A stretch of 64,000 nt of DNA from Streptomyces sp. NRRL S-340. Lineage in GTDB: Bacteria > Actinomycetota > Actinomycetes > Streptomycetales > Streptomycetaceae. The translations under genes were made by a program, and so were the position numbers. The stretch lies in assembly GCF_000720185.1 (NCBI RefSeq), contig NZ_JOIY01000027.1:166039-230038 (forward strand). The letters are read 5' to 3'. The notes under the pieces are model-generated. The model searched no databases and had not been told where the DNA came from. It saw only the letters and a list, made by a program, of their open reading frames with translations. Shown here one piece after another: positions 41,751-50,719 of this stretch; the stretch's first letter is position 1; every line of letters begins with the position of its first letter.

Positions 41751-43015
41751 CAGTTGGTCCTCCAGATCGCCACGCGCCAGCGCGACAGCCAGCCCCAGAC
41801 CAGTCCGGCGAGGAAGCCGACCAGCACGAGGACGCCGAGCAGCCACCAGCCGCGGCCCAGTCCGAACGCCGCCACGTCACGCGCCTTGTCCGGGGCGTCC
41901 ACGACGTCGACGGTCAGCTCCAGCGGCAGGCCCGGCGTGGTCTTGACGCCGTCCGCCGCGGCGAAGGAGTTGGTGACCTGCAGGCACACCGTCTCCGCCG
42001 GGGCGTTGTCGTCGTCGCTCTTCGCCTTCGGGTAGCGCAGGCCGGTGGAGACGACGTCGGTGCGGCCGGTGCCGGCCGCCTCACCGCGCACGATCTCCCG
42101 GCCGTGCACGGTCACCGCCCGCAGCAGCACCCCGTAGTCGGGACGCACGGTGCGGTCGTCGGCGACGCTGACCGCGGCGCGTAGCTCCTGGCCCGGGTTC
42201 ACGTCCACCCGGTACCAGCGCTGCTGCCCGAACTCCTCGCGGTCGGTGTACAGGCCGGACTTGAGCGCCGGCGCCTTGGCGCAGTCGGCCGCGCCCTCGG
42301 TGGCGACCGGGGTCACCACGGGATCGGCCGCCCGGTCGACCAACTGGCCCACCCGGTCGGAGAGTTCCTCCTTGTGCCGGACGGAGGTGTACGTGCCGCC
42401 GGTGGCGTCCGCGATGCAGCTGAGCTGGTCGCGGGTCTTGGCGTCCGGGACCAGGCCGAGCGTGTCGATGGTCAGGCCGATGCCCTGGGCCGCGATCTCG
42501 CGGGCCACCTCGCACGGGTCCAGCGGCCGGCAGGTGTCCTCGCCGTCGCTGATCAGGACGATGCGGCGGGTGCCGTCGCCGCCCTTGAGGTCGGCCGCCG
42601 CCTTCTGCAGCGCGGGGCCGATCGGGGTCCAGCCGGTCGGCGCGAGGGTGGCCACCGCCGTCTTGGCCTCGGTGCGGTTCAGCGGGCCGACCGGGTAGAG
42701 CTGCGCGGTGTCCTTGCAGCCCGTCTTGCGGTCCTCGCCACGGTAGTTGGCGCCCAGGGTCCGGATGCCGAGCTGGACCTCCTCGGGGGTGGCGTCGAGC
42801 ACCTCGTTGAACGCCTGCTTGGCCGCGGCCATCCGCGACCCGCCGTCTATGTCCCGTGTGCGCATGGAACCGCTGACGTCCAGGACGAGTTCGACCTTCG
42901 GCGCGGCCGTGCCGTCCGGCTCGTCGGCGACCGCACCGGCGGGAAAGGCCATCCCGGCCGTCAGGGCGGCGAGCAGAGCACAGACTCCTGCCGCCAGCCG
43001 TTGTCTTGTGATCAT
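41750..43015 (-). CDS. Secreted VWA-domain membrane protein
   Basis: 421 residues. Signal peptide to about residue 30 ('AGMAFPAGAVADEP'). The VWA domain has the MIDAS 'LDVSGSMRTR' at residues 45-54, 'PTGWTPIGPAL' and 'VLISDGEDTCRPLDP'. A beta-sandwich ectodomain follows ('RWYRVDVNPGQELRAAVSV'). A membrane segment at about 390-412 ('LLGVLVLVGFLAGLVWGW') anchors the C terminus inside. First gene of a two-gene unit; metal-dependent adhesion or scaffolding is the usual role. Confidence 0.85.
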   Translation of the reverse strand: MITRQRLAAGVCALLAALTAGMAFPAGAVADEPDGTAAPKVELVLDVSGSMRTRDIDGGSRMAAAKQAFNEVLDATPEEVQLGIRTLGANYRGEDRKTGCKDTAQLYPVGPLNRTEAKTAVATLAPTGWTPIGPALQKAAADLKGGDGTRRIVLISDGEDTCRPLDPCEVAREIAAQGIGLTIDTLGLVPDAKTRDQLSCIADATGGTYTSVRHKEELSDRVGQLVDRAADPVVTPVATEGAADCAKAPALKSGLYTDREEFGQQRWYRVDVNPGQELRAAVSVADDRTVRPDYGVLLRAVTVHGREIVRGEAAGTGRTDVVSTGLRYPKAKSDDDNAPAETVCLQVTNSFAAADGVKTTPGLPLELTVDVVDAPDKARDVAAFGLGRGWWLLGVLVLVGFLAGLVWGWLSRWRVAIWRTN

Positions 43016-43024
43016 CGGCGGATC

Positions 43025-44578
43025 CTATTGATCAGAACGGGGTGGGACCAAAACGAGCGGGTTGGGCAGTCCCGTCCACAGGTCCCCGGCGTGCCCGGGG
43101 GACAGCCGCATCAGCGTCAGCGCCTTGGCGGGCAGCGGCTCCTCGGTCAGGGCCCGGAAGTCCGGGGTGCGCGGCAGGTCGCGTACGGCGCTCTCCAGCG
43201 CGGCGCGCAGTGCCGGCCCCGATCCCGCCGTCCCGGCCAGCGCGCCCGCCACCAGTGAGCCGAACAGCTTGCGGCGCAGCGCCGCCGGGTCGTCGGTGAG
43301 GATGCGGGCGGGCAGGCCGGGGACGGCGATGCCGTGCCGGGCCAGGCGGGCGGGACTCACCCTGATGTCGGCGAGGTCGCGGTAGACCAGGCGCAGCGGG
43401 GTCCCGTCGCCGGACAGGACGACCAGCAGGTTCTGGCCGTGTGCCTCCAGGGCCACGCCCAGCTCCAGCAGGCGCAGCCCGACGGTGAGCGCGAGGCGGG
43501 CGAAGGCGGCCAGCCACGTGGGCGAGCCGGCCAGGCCGGTGACGGGCAGGGCCGCCACCGGCACGACGTGCTCGCCGGGGACCGTGTACGTCTGCGGCGG
43601 CTCGCGCCACAGGGCCGCCAGGTCCGGGGAGTGGGCGGTCGCGGCGCCGAGCGTGCGGGTGATGTGCAGCAGGCCGCCGGTGCGGCCCGCCAGGTCCTCG
43701 GCGAAGGCCGACAGAGCGGCCGACGCCGCCACCGAACCGACCGAGATGTCCCGCACCGAGGACGTCAGCCGGGCCGACAGCGCGGTCTTGACGTGCGGCC
43801 CGTCCGGCAGGGCCAGGGTGCGCAGCGACATCAGCGGGTGAGCGGCGAGAGCAGCGCCCTCGGCGGGCCGCTTGAGCACGTGCTGCGCCTGCCACGGGTG
43901 CACCGGGATCAGCAGCCGCCCGCCGTCCCGCAGTTGCTCGGGCCACACCCCGCTCACCAGGCACTCCCGCACCGGGACCGGCAGCAGTCCCAGCTCCACC
44001 ACGGGCCGGTGCTCGGGCCCGTACGCGAACTGCTCGGCCACCGAGAAGCCGGGCCGGGAGCGGCAGTTTGGGTGGAACGGGTGCCCGTCGACCACCCGCT
44101 GCTCCCATTCCCACTCCCGGTCCGGGGCAGGCCACCGGTCAGCGGGGTCCGGCAAGGCGAGTGCTTCCGCACCGGCCGGCTGACCGGCCCGCGACAGGGC
44201 CAGCGAGGCGACGCCGTGCGCCAGTTCGGCGGCGAACGCGTCACCGTGCGGCACCGCCAGCGCGGCCGTCAGCCGCGCCGGGTCGTCGTACGCCGTGCCG
44301 TCGAGGCGCACCGAGGCGACGTACGCGGACGTGGCGTACGGGTCCGCCGGCGGACCCTGCAGCACCCGGCCGTCGGACAGCCGCAGCACCAGCGCGTCCC
44401 GTTCCCGGAGCCGGCCGGTGATCCACGGCAGCGGCTCGTGGGCGAGCGCCCGCCACAGCCGGGTCAGCACGGACGCCCGGGCGCCGCTCAGCTCGCGCGC
44501 GTACCGTGGGACCAGGCCGGGCCGCACCACGGCCAGTTCCTCGCCGATCTCGGCCTCGGCGGTCGGGAAACGGTGCAC
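43025..44578 (-). CDS. NIS siderophore synthetase (IucA/IucC family), first of a divergent pair
   Basis: 517 residues. The GTG at 44578 is chosen because GAGGAG lies 8 nt upstream; the frame extends to 44641 with a much weaker site and would leave only 37 bp to the divergent gene. Family motifs: 'GHPFHPNCRSRPGFSVAEQF' and 'LIPVHPWQAQHVL' (ATP site), 'KTALSARLTSSVRDISVGS', and 'EAHGQNLLVVLSGDGTPLRL' with 'RDLADIRV'. It couples a carboxylate (citrate-type) to an amine or alcohol using ATP. No decarboxylase, hydroxylase or export gene is adjacent. The product is unknown. Confidence 0.88.
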   Translation of the reverse strand: MHRFPTAEAEIGEELAVVRPGLVPRYARELSGARASVLTRLWRALAHEPLPWITGRLRERDALVLRLSDGRVLQGPPADPYATSAYVASVRLDGTAYDDPARLTAALAVPHGDAFAAELAHGVASLALSRAGQPAGAEALALPDPADRWPAPDREWEWEQRVVDGHPFHPNCRSRPGFSVAEQFAYGPEHRPVVELGLLPVPVRECLVSGVWPEQLRDGGRLLIPVHPWQAQHVLKRPAEGAALAAHPLMSLRTLALPDGPHVKTALSARLTSSVRDISVGSVAASAALSAFAEDLAGRTGGLLHITRTLGAATAHSPDLAALWREPPQTYTVPGEHVVPVAALPVTGLAGSPTWLAAFARLALTVGLRLLELGVALEAHGQNLLVVLSGDGTPLRLVYRDLADIRVSPARLARHGIAVPGLPARILTDDPAALRRKLFGSLVAGALAGTAGSGPALRAALESAVRDLPRTPDFRALTEEPLPAKALTLMRLSPGHAGDLWTGLPNPLVLVPPRSDQ

Positions 44579-44678
44579 GGTCGGGCTCCTCGGGTACGGA
44601 TCGGGGGGCGCGGGCGTCACGGTAGCGCGCCGGACAGACATACTGATCACCCTCGCACCGTGTGGACGTACGGAACGA

Positions 44679-46271
44679 ATGGAACGCATGGAGCCGACGC
44701 CCCCCGCCGACGACACGGCGGCGCCCCCCACCGACCGCGTCGCGGCGCCGCTCACCCGGGCGCCGGCGGTGCCCGGCCGTGCCGTGGCGCCCCCCGCCGA
44801 CGACGTCGCCGCGCGCGCCGACGCCTATGCCGCCGCGCCCCTGCTGAACTGCCTCGTCCGCGAGGTGGCCCGGCGGTGCCCGGACACCGGGGGGCGGCAG
44901 GTGTACCGGCTGCCGGGCGGCGGGCGGCTGCTGCGCGTGCGCGGCGGGCGGCGGCCCGCCGAGCCCGAGGTGTTCGCCGCCGGCCGCTGGCAGCGCGTCG
45001 GCCACGCCGAACTGGTCAAACTCGTCGCCGACGAACTGCGCCGCCACACCGGTGTGACCAACGACGAACTGCCCGCCGAGATGATCGACAGCCGGGAGGC
45101 GGTCGCGGCGCTGCTCGCCGCCCGTGACCGCGCGACGCCGCCCGGGGACCTGTACACCCGGTCCGAGCAGTCCCTCGTCACCGGTCATCCGTACCACCCG
45201 GCGCCCAAGGCGCGCGGGGGCGGTCCGGTCGCCTCCTGGCTGCCGTACGCGCCGGAGGCGCACGCCCGCTTCCCGCTGGTGCTGCTCGCGGTGCGCGCAG
45301 ACCAGGCCGTCGAGGAAGGTGACACCTCGGCGCTGGACGCCCTCGGCCAGGCCCCGCCCGGCTACCGGCTGCTGCCCGCCCACCCGTGGCAGCTCGACCT
45401 GGTCGGCGGCGGCCTCGCCGGAGCGTTCGCGGACGGCCGGCTGCTCCGGCTCGGCACGACCGCCCGGGACGTGCGGCCCACCGCGGCGGTCCGCACCGTC
45501 CACGCCCCGGACGCCGACCTGTTCCTGAAGTTCAGCCTGGACGTGCGCATCACCAACGACGTACGCCGGCTGTGGCGGCACGACCTGCTGAAACTGCGCC
45601 GTACCGACGCGGCGGCGACGGCCGCCCTCGCGGCGGCCGGGGGCCCGGCGGCCTGGCTGAGCGACCGCGGCTACCGCACCGCCGCCTTCGCCTTCGAGGA
45701 ACTGGCCGTCGTCGTCCGCGACGGGACGGGCCGGCACCTGCTGCCGGGCGCGACCCCGCTGCTCGCCGCCGCCCTGGCCGAGGGCTTCCCCGGCAACCCG
45801 CTGGACGGACCGCTGGATCCGGCGGCGTGGTGGGGGGCGTACCTGCGCCAGGTCGTGCCACCGGCCCTCGCCGCCTTCGCCCGGCACGGTGTGGTCCTGG
45901 AGGCGCACCTGCAGAACTCCTTGGTCGCCGTCGACGCCCGCGGCCTGCCCGTGCAGGCGCTGTTCCGGGACGCGGAGGGCGTGAAACTGCTGTCCGACGT
46001 GGGCCGGGCGGCCGGCTGGGAACGGCTGGTGTACTGCCTGGTCGTCAACCACCTCAGCGAGATCGCCGCGGCCCTGGCCGAACGCCGGCCCGGCTTCGAC
46101 CCGTGGCCCGCCGTGCGCCGCGAACTGGCAAGCCACGACCTGCCGGAGATCCCCGGTCTGCTCAGCGCCCCGACACTGCCCGGCAAGACCAACCTGCTGC
46201 TGCGCTGGACGGGCGCGGACGGCGCGGACGCCCGCTACCGCCCCCTGCCGAACCCGCTGGCGGGCGGCTAG
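44679..46271 (+). CDS. NIS siderophore synthetase (IucA/IucC family), second of a divergent pair
   Basis: 530 residues; ATG at 44679 or 44688, both with poor ribosome sites. A Pro/Ala-rich start of 40 residues precedes the synthetase. Motifs: 'TGHPYHPAPKARGGGPVASW', 'LLPAHPWQLDLVGGGL', 'KFSLDVRITNDVRRLWRHD', 'LEAHLQNSLVAVDARGLPVQ', 'FRDAEGVKLL'. 'ITNDVRRL' corresponds to the 'TSSVRDIS' segment in its divergent partner. The terminator stem overlaps the stop codon. Confidence 0.88.
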   Translation: MERMEPTPPADDTAAPPTDRVAAPLTRAPAVPGRAVAPPADDVAARADAYAAAPLLNCLVREVARRCPDTGGRQVYRLPGGGRLLRVRGGRRPAEPEVFAAGRWQRVGHAELVKLVADELRRHTGVTNDELPAEMIDSREAVAALLAARDRATPPGDLYTRSEQSLVTGHPYHPAPKARGGGPVASWLPYAPEAHARFPLVLLAVRADQAVEEGDTSALDALGQAPPGYRLLPAHPWQLDLVGGGLAGAFADGRLLRLGTTARDVRPTAAVRTVHAPDADLFLKFSLDVRITNDVRRLWRHDLLKLRRTDAAATAALAAAGGPAAWLSDRGYRTAAFAFEELAVVVRDGTGRHLLPGATPLLAAALAEGFPGNPLDGPLDPAAWWGAYLRQVVPPALAAFARHGVVLEAHLQNSLVAVDARGLPVQALFRDAEGVKLLSDVGRAAGWERLVYCLVVNHLSEIAAALAERRPGFDPWPAVRRELASHDLPEIPGLLSAPTLPGKTNLLLRWTGADGADARYRPLPNPLAGG

Positions 46272-46284
46272 CGGGTTCGGCAGG
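46244..46284 (+). terminator. Terminator overlapping the synthetase stop
   Basis: A perfect 15-bp stem (46244-46258 and 46270-46284, CCTGCCGAACCCGCT) with an 11-nt loop. The stop codon at 46269-46271 lies in it. Confidence 0.8.
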
Positions 46285-46393
46285 AGGCGGACCGATGCCC
46301 GGCCCGGCCGGATGGCGGGGGGCGGGCCGGGAAGCAGGTCAGGCCGTTGCCGTGTCGCGGGCCGGCGGAGCACCGCACTAGGCTCTCGTGCCC

Positions 46394-47554
46394 ATGGAGA
46401 CGGGGGAGACAGACCGCGGACGGCGCGCATGGCACGACGGGCCGGTCAGACGTCGTGCGGCCGCGGCGCTGCTGGCCGGTGCGGGGCTGGCCGTTCTGGG
46501 CACCGTGTTCGTCGTGCTGCCGGGGGTGGTGGTCGACCACGACCTCGCCGGGGCGAGCGTCGCCGCGCAGGATCGGCTGAAGGCGGTGAACGATGTCCGT
46601 ACGACGCTTCTGCAGATGGTCGGCGGCCTGGTCGTGCTGTTCGGCGCGTACGCCACCTGGCGCCAACTGCGGGTGAGCCAGGACGGATTGCGCGCCACCC
46701 AGGAGGGCTACGTCACCGACCGGTTCAGCCGGGCCGTCGACCAGCTCGGCAGCGACAAGCTGGATGTGCGCATCGGCGGGCTGCACGCGCTGTGGCGGAT
46801 CGCGGAGCAGTCCGCGCGCGACCGGGAGGCCGTCATCTCCATCCAGGCCGCGTACCTGCGGACACACCTGCCCTGGCCACCCGCCGGGCGTCCGTCACCG
46901 GCGGCGGACGTGCCCATCAACGACATCGCACCCCTGGAAACCCGCGCCGCCGACGCCCAGGTGGCGCTGACCGCGCTCGGCGTGCTGTGCCGGCACCGGG
47001 AGCAGTCCTGGGTCAATCTCAGCATCACCGACCTGCGCCGGGCCGACTGCGACGGAATGTGGTTCCCCGAGGTCAACTTCGACCGTGCCTGCCTGGAGGC
47101 GGCGGGCCTGTACCACGCCAACCTGACCCAGGCGTCCCTGGTCTCGGTCAACCTGCGGCACGCTGACCTCACGACGGCGATCCTCCGCCGGGCGCGCTGC
47201 GTGCTGGCCGACCTGCGGGCCGCGAAGCTGGTCGAGGCCGACTTGCGGGACGCCGACTTCACCGAGACCGACCTGCGCGAGGCGAACCTGCGCAAGGCCG
47301 CCGCCCACGGCGCGGTCTTCCGGCGGGCCGACCTCCGCATGGCCGACTTGCGCGGCACCGACCTGCGCACCGCCGACCTCGCCGAAGCACGCCTGACCGG
47401 CGCCCTCGCCAGTGAGCACACCCGCTGGCCCGCCGGCTTCGACCGCACGGCCGCCGGAGTCGTCGACACCGAGGACCCGGGCCCCGAGCCCTCGCCCCTG
47501 CTCCAGCCGCCCGGGATGACGTGGCAGGCACCGCCGCTGCGGTCCGCTCCCTGA
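46394..47554 (+). CDS. Membrane-anchored pentapeptide-repeat protein
   Basis: 386 residues from the ATG at 46394 (a GTG 6 bp upstream is possible). TAGGCT (46379-46384) is a good -10 only about 9 bp before it, so the mRNA is probably leaderless. Two membrane segments at about 24-45 and 73-92 flank an extracytoplasmic loop. Residues 205-310 are pentapeptide repeats of the A(D/N)LXX type ('LRDADFTETDLREANLRKAA', 'FRRADLRMADLRGTDLRTAD') that form a right-handed beta-helix. Function unknown; the linker 'LRATQEGYVTDRFSRAVDQL' is common to actinobacterial relatives. Confidence 0.85.
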   Translation: METGETDRGRRAWHDGPVRRRAAAALLAGAGLAVLGTVFVVLPGVVVDHDLAGASVAAQDRLKAVNDVRTTLLQMVGGLVVLFGAYATWRQLRVSQDGLRATQEGYVTDRFSRAVDQLGSDKLDVRIGGLHALWRIAEQSARDREAVISIQAAYLRTHLPWPPAGRPSPAADVPINDIAPLETRAADAQVALTALGVLCRHREQSWVNLSITDLRRADCDGMWFPEVNFDRACLEAAGLYHANLTQASLVSVNLRHADLTTAILRRARCVLADLRAAKLVEADLRDADFTETDLREANLRKAAAHGAVFRRADLRMADLRGTDLRTADLAEARLTGALASEHTRWPAGFDRTAAGVVDTEDPGPEPSPLLQPPGMTWQAPPLRSAP

Positions 47555-47590
47555 GGGCGGGGCCTTCCCCCGCCGGCTGTCACGCCTGGT

Positions 47591-47794
47591 TACTATGCTC
47601 ACTTCATGCCGGAGGCCACAAGCAAGGGCCGCAGTGCCGCCGAGGGACTGCTGGGGAGACGGGGAGCGAGCGTGTCGGTCGGAACCCCGCGGACTCTCCC
47701 CAGGGCTGATCAGCCCGTTTTCCCGGAGTGCAGCGTCTTGGAGGTCGCCGTGAACGTCGAGGCCGGCGAGCGACGGGACCTTCGACCATGTTGA
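47591..47794 (+). CDS. Possible leaderless 62-aa leader ORF before the HipA-like gene
   Basis: TACTAT (47591-47596) is a good -10 box only 10 bp before an ATG at 47606 that opens a 62-codon frame. Its stop (47792-47794) overlaps the HipA-like ATG. The product (ending 'VEAGERRDLRPC') matches no family I know and has no HTH, so it does not look like a HipB antitoxin. It may be a coupling leader peptide or chance. The coordinates given include the -10 box. Confidence 0.3.
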   Translation, partial: YYAHFMPEATSKGRSAAEGLLGRRGASVSVGTPRTLPRADQPVFPECSVLEVAVNVEAGERRDLRPC

Positions 47795-48711
47795 GAGAGG
47801 TCACCGCGACCCGTTACATCGAGCCTCTGCGCTCCGGCGGCTCCGTCCCCGGAGTCGTCGAGGCCGACGACCTCGGCACGTACGTCGTCAAGTTCACCGG
47901 CAGCGCGCAGGGGCGCAAGGCGCTGGTCGCCGAGGTGATCGTCGGGGAGCTGGCACGGGCCCTCGGGCTGCGGTTCCCGGAACTGGTCCTGGTGCACTTC
48001 GACCCGGCGATCGCCGCGCACGAGGTCCACCAGGAGGTGCGGGAACTGCACGGCGCCAGTGCCGGGGTCAACCTCGGGATGGATCATCTGCCGGGGGCGC
48101 GGGACTTCACCCCCGAGGTCGCGAAGTCGTTCCGGGTGGATCCGCTGGAGGCCGGCCGGATCGTCTGGCTGGACGCGCTGACGGTGAACGTCGACCGGAC
48201 CGTGCACAGTTCCAACCTGATGATCTGGCCGACGCTCGGCGTCGTGCCCCCGCGCCTGTGGCTCATCGACCACGGCGCGGCGCTCGTCTTCCACCACCGC
48301 TGGGACCTGACCGCGCCCGAGAAGGCGTACGACTTCCGCCACCACGCGCTCGGCCGGTACGCGCCCGACGTGCGCGCGGCCGACGCCGAGCTGGCGCCGC
48401 GGGTGACCGAGACGCTGCTGCGCGAGATCGTGGGCCGGGTGCCGGACGCCTGGCTGAGCGAGGAGCCGGGGTTCGCCACGGCCGAGGAGGTGCGCGAGGC
48501 CTACGTCGGCCATCTGCACGCCCGCGCGCGGGCCTCGGCGGCCTGGCTGCCCACCGACTTCCCCGGCGGGGACGAACTGGCCGCCGAGGAGGCCCGGCGC
48601 GCGGCGCGGACGCGGCAGGGGCGGCCGGACTGGCTCAAGCGGGTCCCGGACCTGCACGGCAAGCCGTCGGCGGAGCAGGACTGGTCCGTCCACCTGGACC
48701 GGGAGGGCTGA
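47788..48711 (+). CDS. HipA-like kinase (HipA_2 type)
   Basis: 307 residues; ATG without a clear ribosome site, but overlapping the upstream ORF. 'YVVKFTGSAQGRKALVAEVI' holds the nucleotide-binding Lys, 'DALTVNVDRTVHSSNLMI' the catalytic HipA-type Asp region ('NVDRTVHSSN'), and 'LWLIDHGAALVFHH' the metal-binding Asp. This is the compact HipA_2 family rather than the Escherichia coli HipA toxin. Homologues are often followed by a DUF3037 gene, but here a 22-bp tandem repeat begins inside the last codons and no DUF3037 is seen. Confidence 0.82.
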   Translation: MLREVTATRYIEPLRSGGSVPGVVEADDLGTYVVKFTGSAQGRKALVAEVIVGELARALGLRFPELVLVHFDPAIAAHEVHQEVRELHGASAGVNLGMDHLPGARDFTPEVAKSFRVDPLEAGRIVWLDALTVNVDRTVHSSNLMIWPTLGVVPPRLWLIDHGAALVFHHRWDLTAPEKAYDFRHHALGRYAPDVRAADAELAPRVTETLLREIVGRVPDAWLSEEPGFATAEEVREAYVGHLHARARASAAWLPTDFPGGDELAAEEARRAARTRQGRPDWLKRVPDLHGKPSAEQDWSVHLDREG

Positions 48712-48832
48712 CGGGCCGCTCCGGGAGGGTTGACGGGCCGCTCCGGGAGGGCTGACGGGCCGCTCCGGGCGGGATGACGGGCCGCTCCGGGAGGGCTGAC
48801 GGGCTGTTCCGGGCGGGATGACGGGCTGTTCC
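48701..48832. repeat. 22-bp tandem repeat, six copies, at the HipA-like stop
   Basis: Six consecutive 22-bp units (GGGAGGGCTGACGGGCCGCT plus CC), each with one to three changes such as TTGACGG or ATGACGG. The first unit contains the stop codon, so gain or loss of units does not affect the protein. Confidence 0.92.
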
Positions 48833-48864
48833 GGGCGGGGGGGCGGACGGGACGGAGCACGAAG

Positions 48865-48893
48865 CGGCCCCGGGAACACCTTTCCCGGGGCCG
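48865..48893 (-). terminator. aceB terminator hairpin
   Basis: A perfect 12-bp stem (CGGCCCCGGGAA 48865-48876 and 48882-48893) with a 5-nt loop just beyond the aceB stop. Confidence 0.8.
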
Positions 48894-48909
48894 TCCGCCC
48901 GGCGGTCGG

Positions 48910-50535
48910 TCAGCCCTTGAGCTGCTGGTACGCCGGCAGCGTCAGGAAGTCGGCGTAGTCCGCGTCGAGGGAGACCTGGAGCAGCAGGTCGTGGGCCTGC
49001 TTCCAGTGACCGGCGGCGAAGGCCTCGTCGCCGGTCTCCTCGCGGATGCGGTCCAGTTCCTCGGCGGCGACCTTGCGGGCCAGCTCCGGTGTGGCCTTCT
49101 CGCCGTTCTCGAACTCGACGCCCGCGTTGATCCACTGCCAGATCTGCGAGCGGGAGATCTCCGCGGTGGCCGCGTCCTCCATGAGGTTGAAGATGGCGAC
49201 CGCGCCGAGGCCGCGCAGCCAGGCCTCGATGTAGCGGATGCCGACCTGGACGGCGTTGACCAGGCCCGCGTAGGTGGGCTTGGCGTCCAGCGAGTCGATC
49301 GCGATCAGGTCGGCAGCCTTGACGTCGACGTCCTCGCGCAGCCGGTCCTTCTGGTTCGGCTTGTCGCCCAGCACCTTGTCGAAGGACTCCATCGCGATCG
49401 GCACCAGGTCGGGGTGGGCGACCCAGGAGCCGTCGAAACCGTCGCCGGCCTCGCGGTCCTTGTCCGCGCGGACCTTCTCGAAGGCCACCTTGTTGACCTC
49501 GGCGTCCCGGCGGGAGGGAATGAACGCCGCCATGCCGCCGATCGCGTGCGCGCCGCGCTTGTGGCAGGTGCGCACGAGGAGTTCGGTGTACGCCCGCATG
49601 AACGGGGCGGTCATCGTGACCGCGTTGCGGTCCGGCAGGACGAACTTCTCGCCGCCGTCACGGAAGTTCTTGACGATGGAGAACAGGTAGTCCCAGCGGC
49701 CCGCGTTCAGACCGGAGGCGTGGTCGCGCAGCTCGTAGAGGATCTCCTCCATCTCGTACGCGGCCGTGATCGTCTCGATCAGGACGGTGGCGCGGACGCT
49801 GCCCTGCGGGACGCCGACGTAGTCCTGGGCGAAGACGAAGATCTCGTTCCAGAGGCGGGCCTCCAGGTGCGACTCCGTCTTGGGCAGGTAGAAGTACGGG
49901 CCCTTGCCGAGGTCCAGCAGGCGCTGGGCGTTGTGGAAGAAGTACAGGCCGAAGTCGACGAGGGCGCCGGGGACCTGCTTGCCGTCGGCGTCGGTGAGGT
50001 GGCGCTCGTCGAGGTGCCAGCCGCGCGGGCGCATGACGACCGTGGCCAGTTCCCCGGCCGGGCGCAGGGCGTAGGACTTGCCCGACCGCGGGTCGGTGAA
50101 GTCGATGTTGCGGGTGTAGGCGTCGATCAGGTTGAGCTGGCCGAGGACGACGTTCTCCCAGGTGGGAGCGGAGGCGTCCTCGAAGTCGGCGAGCCAGACC
50201 TTCGCGCCCGAGTTCAGGGCGTTGATGGTCATCTTGCGGTCGGTGGGACCGGTGATCTCGACCCGGCGGTCGTTCAGGGCCGCGGGGGCCGGGGCGACCT
50301 TCCAGGAGTCGTCCGCGCGGATCGCGGCCGTCTCGGGGAGGAAGTCGAGGGTGGAGGTGCGGGCGATCTCGGCGCGGCGCTCCGCACGGCGGGCGAGGAG
50401 TTCGTCGCGGCGCGGCGTGAACCGCCGGTGCAGCTCCGCCACGAAGGCGAGCGCCGCGTCGGAGAGGACCTCCTCCTGCCGGGGCAGGGGCTCGGCGTCG
50501 ACGATGGCCAGCGGGGACGGCGCTGGTGCGGACAT
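48910..50535 (-). CDS. aceB: Malate synthase A
   Basis: 541 residues; ATG with GAAGGAAG upstream. It condenses glyoxylate with acetyl-CoA to malate. Motifs: '[20 protein letters not shown]' near residue 110, '[20 protein letters not shown]' near 220, '[20 protein letters not shown]' near 270 and the catalytic Asp region '[20 protein letters not shown]' near 455. The promoter carries the tandem AllR operator, so this copy serves allantoin/glyoxylate use rather than only acetate. Confidence 0.95.
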   Translation of the reverse strand: MSAPAPSPLAIVDAEPLPRQEEVLSDAALAFVAELHRRFTPRRDELLARRAERRAEIARTSTLDFLPETAAIRADDSWKVAPAPAALNDRRVEITGPTDRKMTINALNSGAKVWLADFEDASAPTWENVVLGQLNLIDAYTRNIDFTDPRSGKSYALRPAGELATVVMRPRGWHLDERHLTDADGKQVPGALVDFGLYFFHNAQRLLDLGKGPYFYLPKTESHLEARLWNEIFVFAQDYVGVPQGSVRATVLIETITAAYEMEEILYELRDHASGLNAGRWDYLFSIVKNFRDGGEKFVLPDRNAVTMTAPFMRAYTELLVRTCHKRGAHAIGGMAAFIPSRRDAEVNKVAFEKVRADKDREAGDGFDGSWVAHPDLVPIAMESFDKVLGDKPNQKDRLREDVDVKAADLIAIDSLDAKPTYAGLVNAVQVGIRYIEAWLRGLGAVAIFNLMEDAATAEISRSQIWQWINAGVEFENGEKATPELARKVAAEELDRIREETGDEAFAAGHWKQAHDLLLQVSLDADYADFLTLPAYQQLKG

Positions 50536-50617
50536 GAGCTGTCACTTCCTTCAGCGGTGGCACCGGGTGCCAAGGCGTACGAATGGGGTGATTCGCACCC
50601 GCTGTGCGGTCGGGTGC

Positions 50618-50653
50618 TTCTGATCAGTGGATAGTAGTTTCCTCATCGTGGAA
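50618..50653. promoter_or_regulatory. Tandem AllR-type operator, aceB
   Basis: TTCTGATCAGTGGAT (50618-50632, one base off the pattern) and TTCCTCATCGTGGAA (50639-50653), 21 bp apart. On the minus strand the second lies between the -35 and -10 boxes. Confidence 0.75.
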
Positions 50654-50659
50654 CTTCAA
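50631..50659 (-). promoter_or_regulatory. aceB promoter TTGAAG-N17-TACTAT
   Basis: -35 TTGAAG (50659-50654) and -10 TACTAT (50636-50631) on the minus strand with a 17-bp spacer. Confidence 0.75.
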
Positions 50660-50670
50660 TGGTTTGTTGA
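50655..50670. promoter_or_regulatory. TTCAAC-type motif, aceB
   Basis: On the minus strand it reads TCAACAAACCATTGAA, a degenerate match to TTCAACAAACTGTTGA, again over the -35. Confidence 0.5.
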
Positions 50671-50719
50671 TGTCGAGATTCTCTGAGTCGAGGAAAGGTG
50701 TCGCTCGGTGCCACCCCGT

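Noticed and set aside
44579..44641. Longer N terminus for the first NIS synthetase (start at 44641)
   Set aside because: Weak ribosome site and only 37 bp to the divergent gene; the GTG at 44578 has GAGGAG 8 nt upstream.
44579..44678. Iron-box (DmdR) search between the NIS synthetases
   Set aside because: No TTAGGTTAGGCTAACCTAA-like palindrome was found.
47606..47794. HipB-type antitoxin upstream of the HipA-like gene
   Set aside because: The 62-aa product has no helix-turn-helix pattern.
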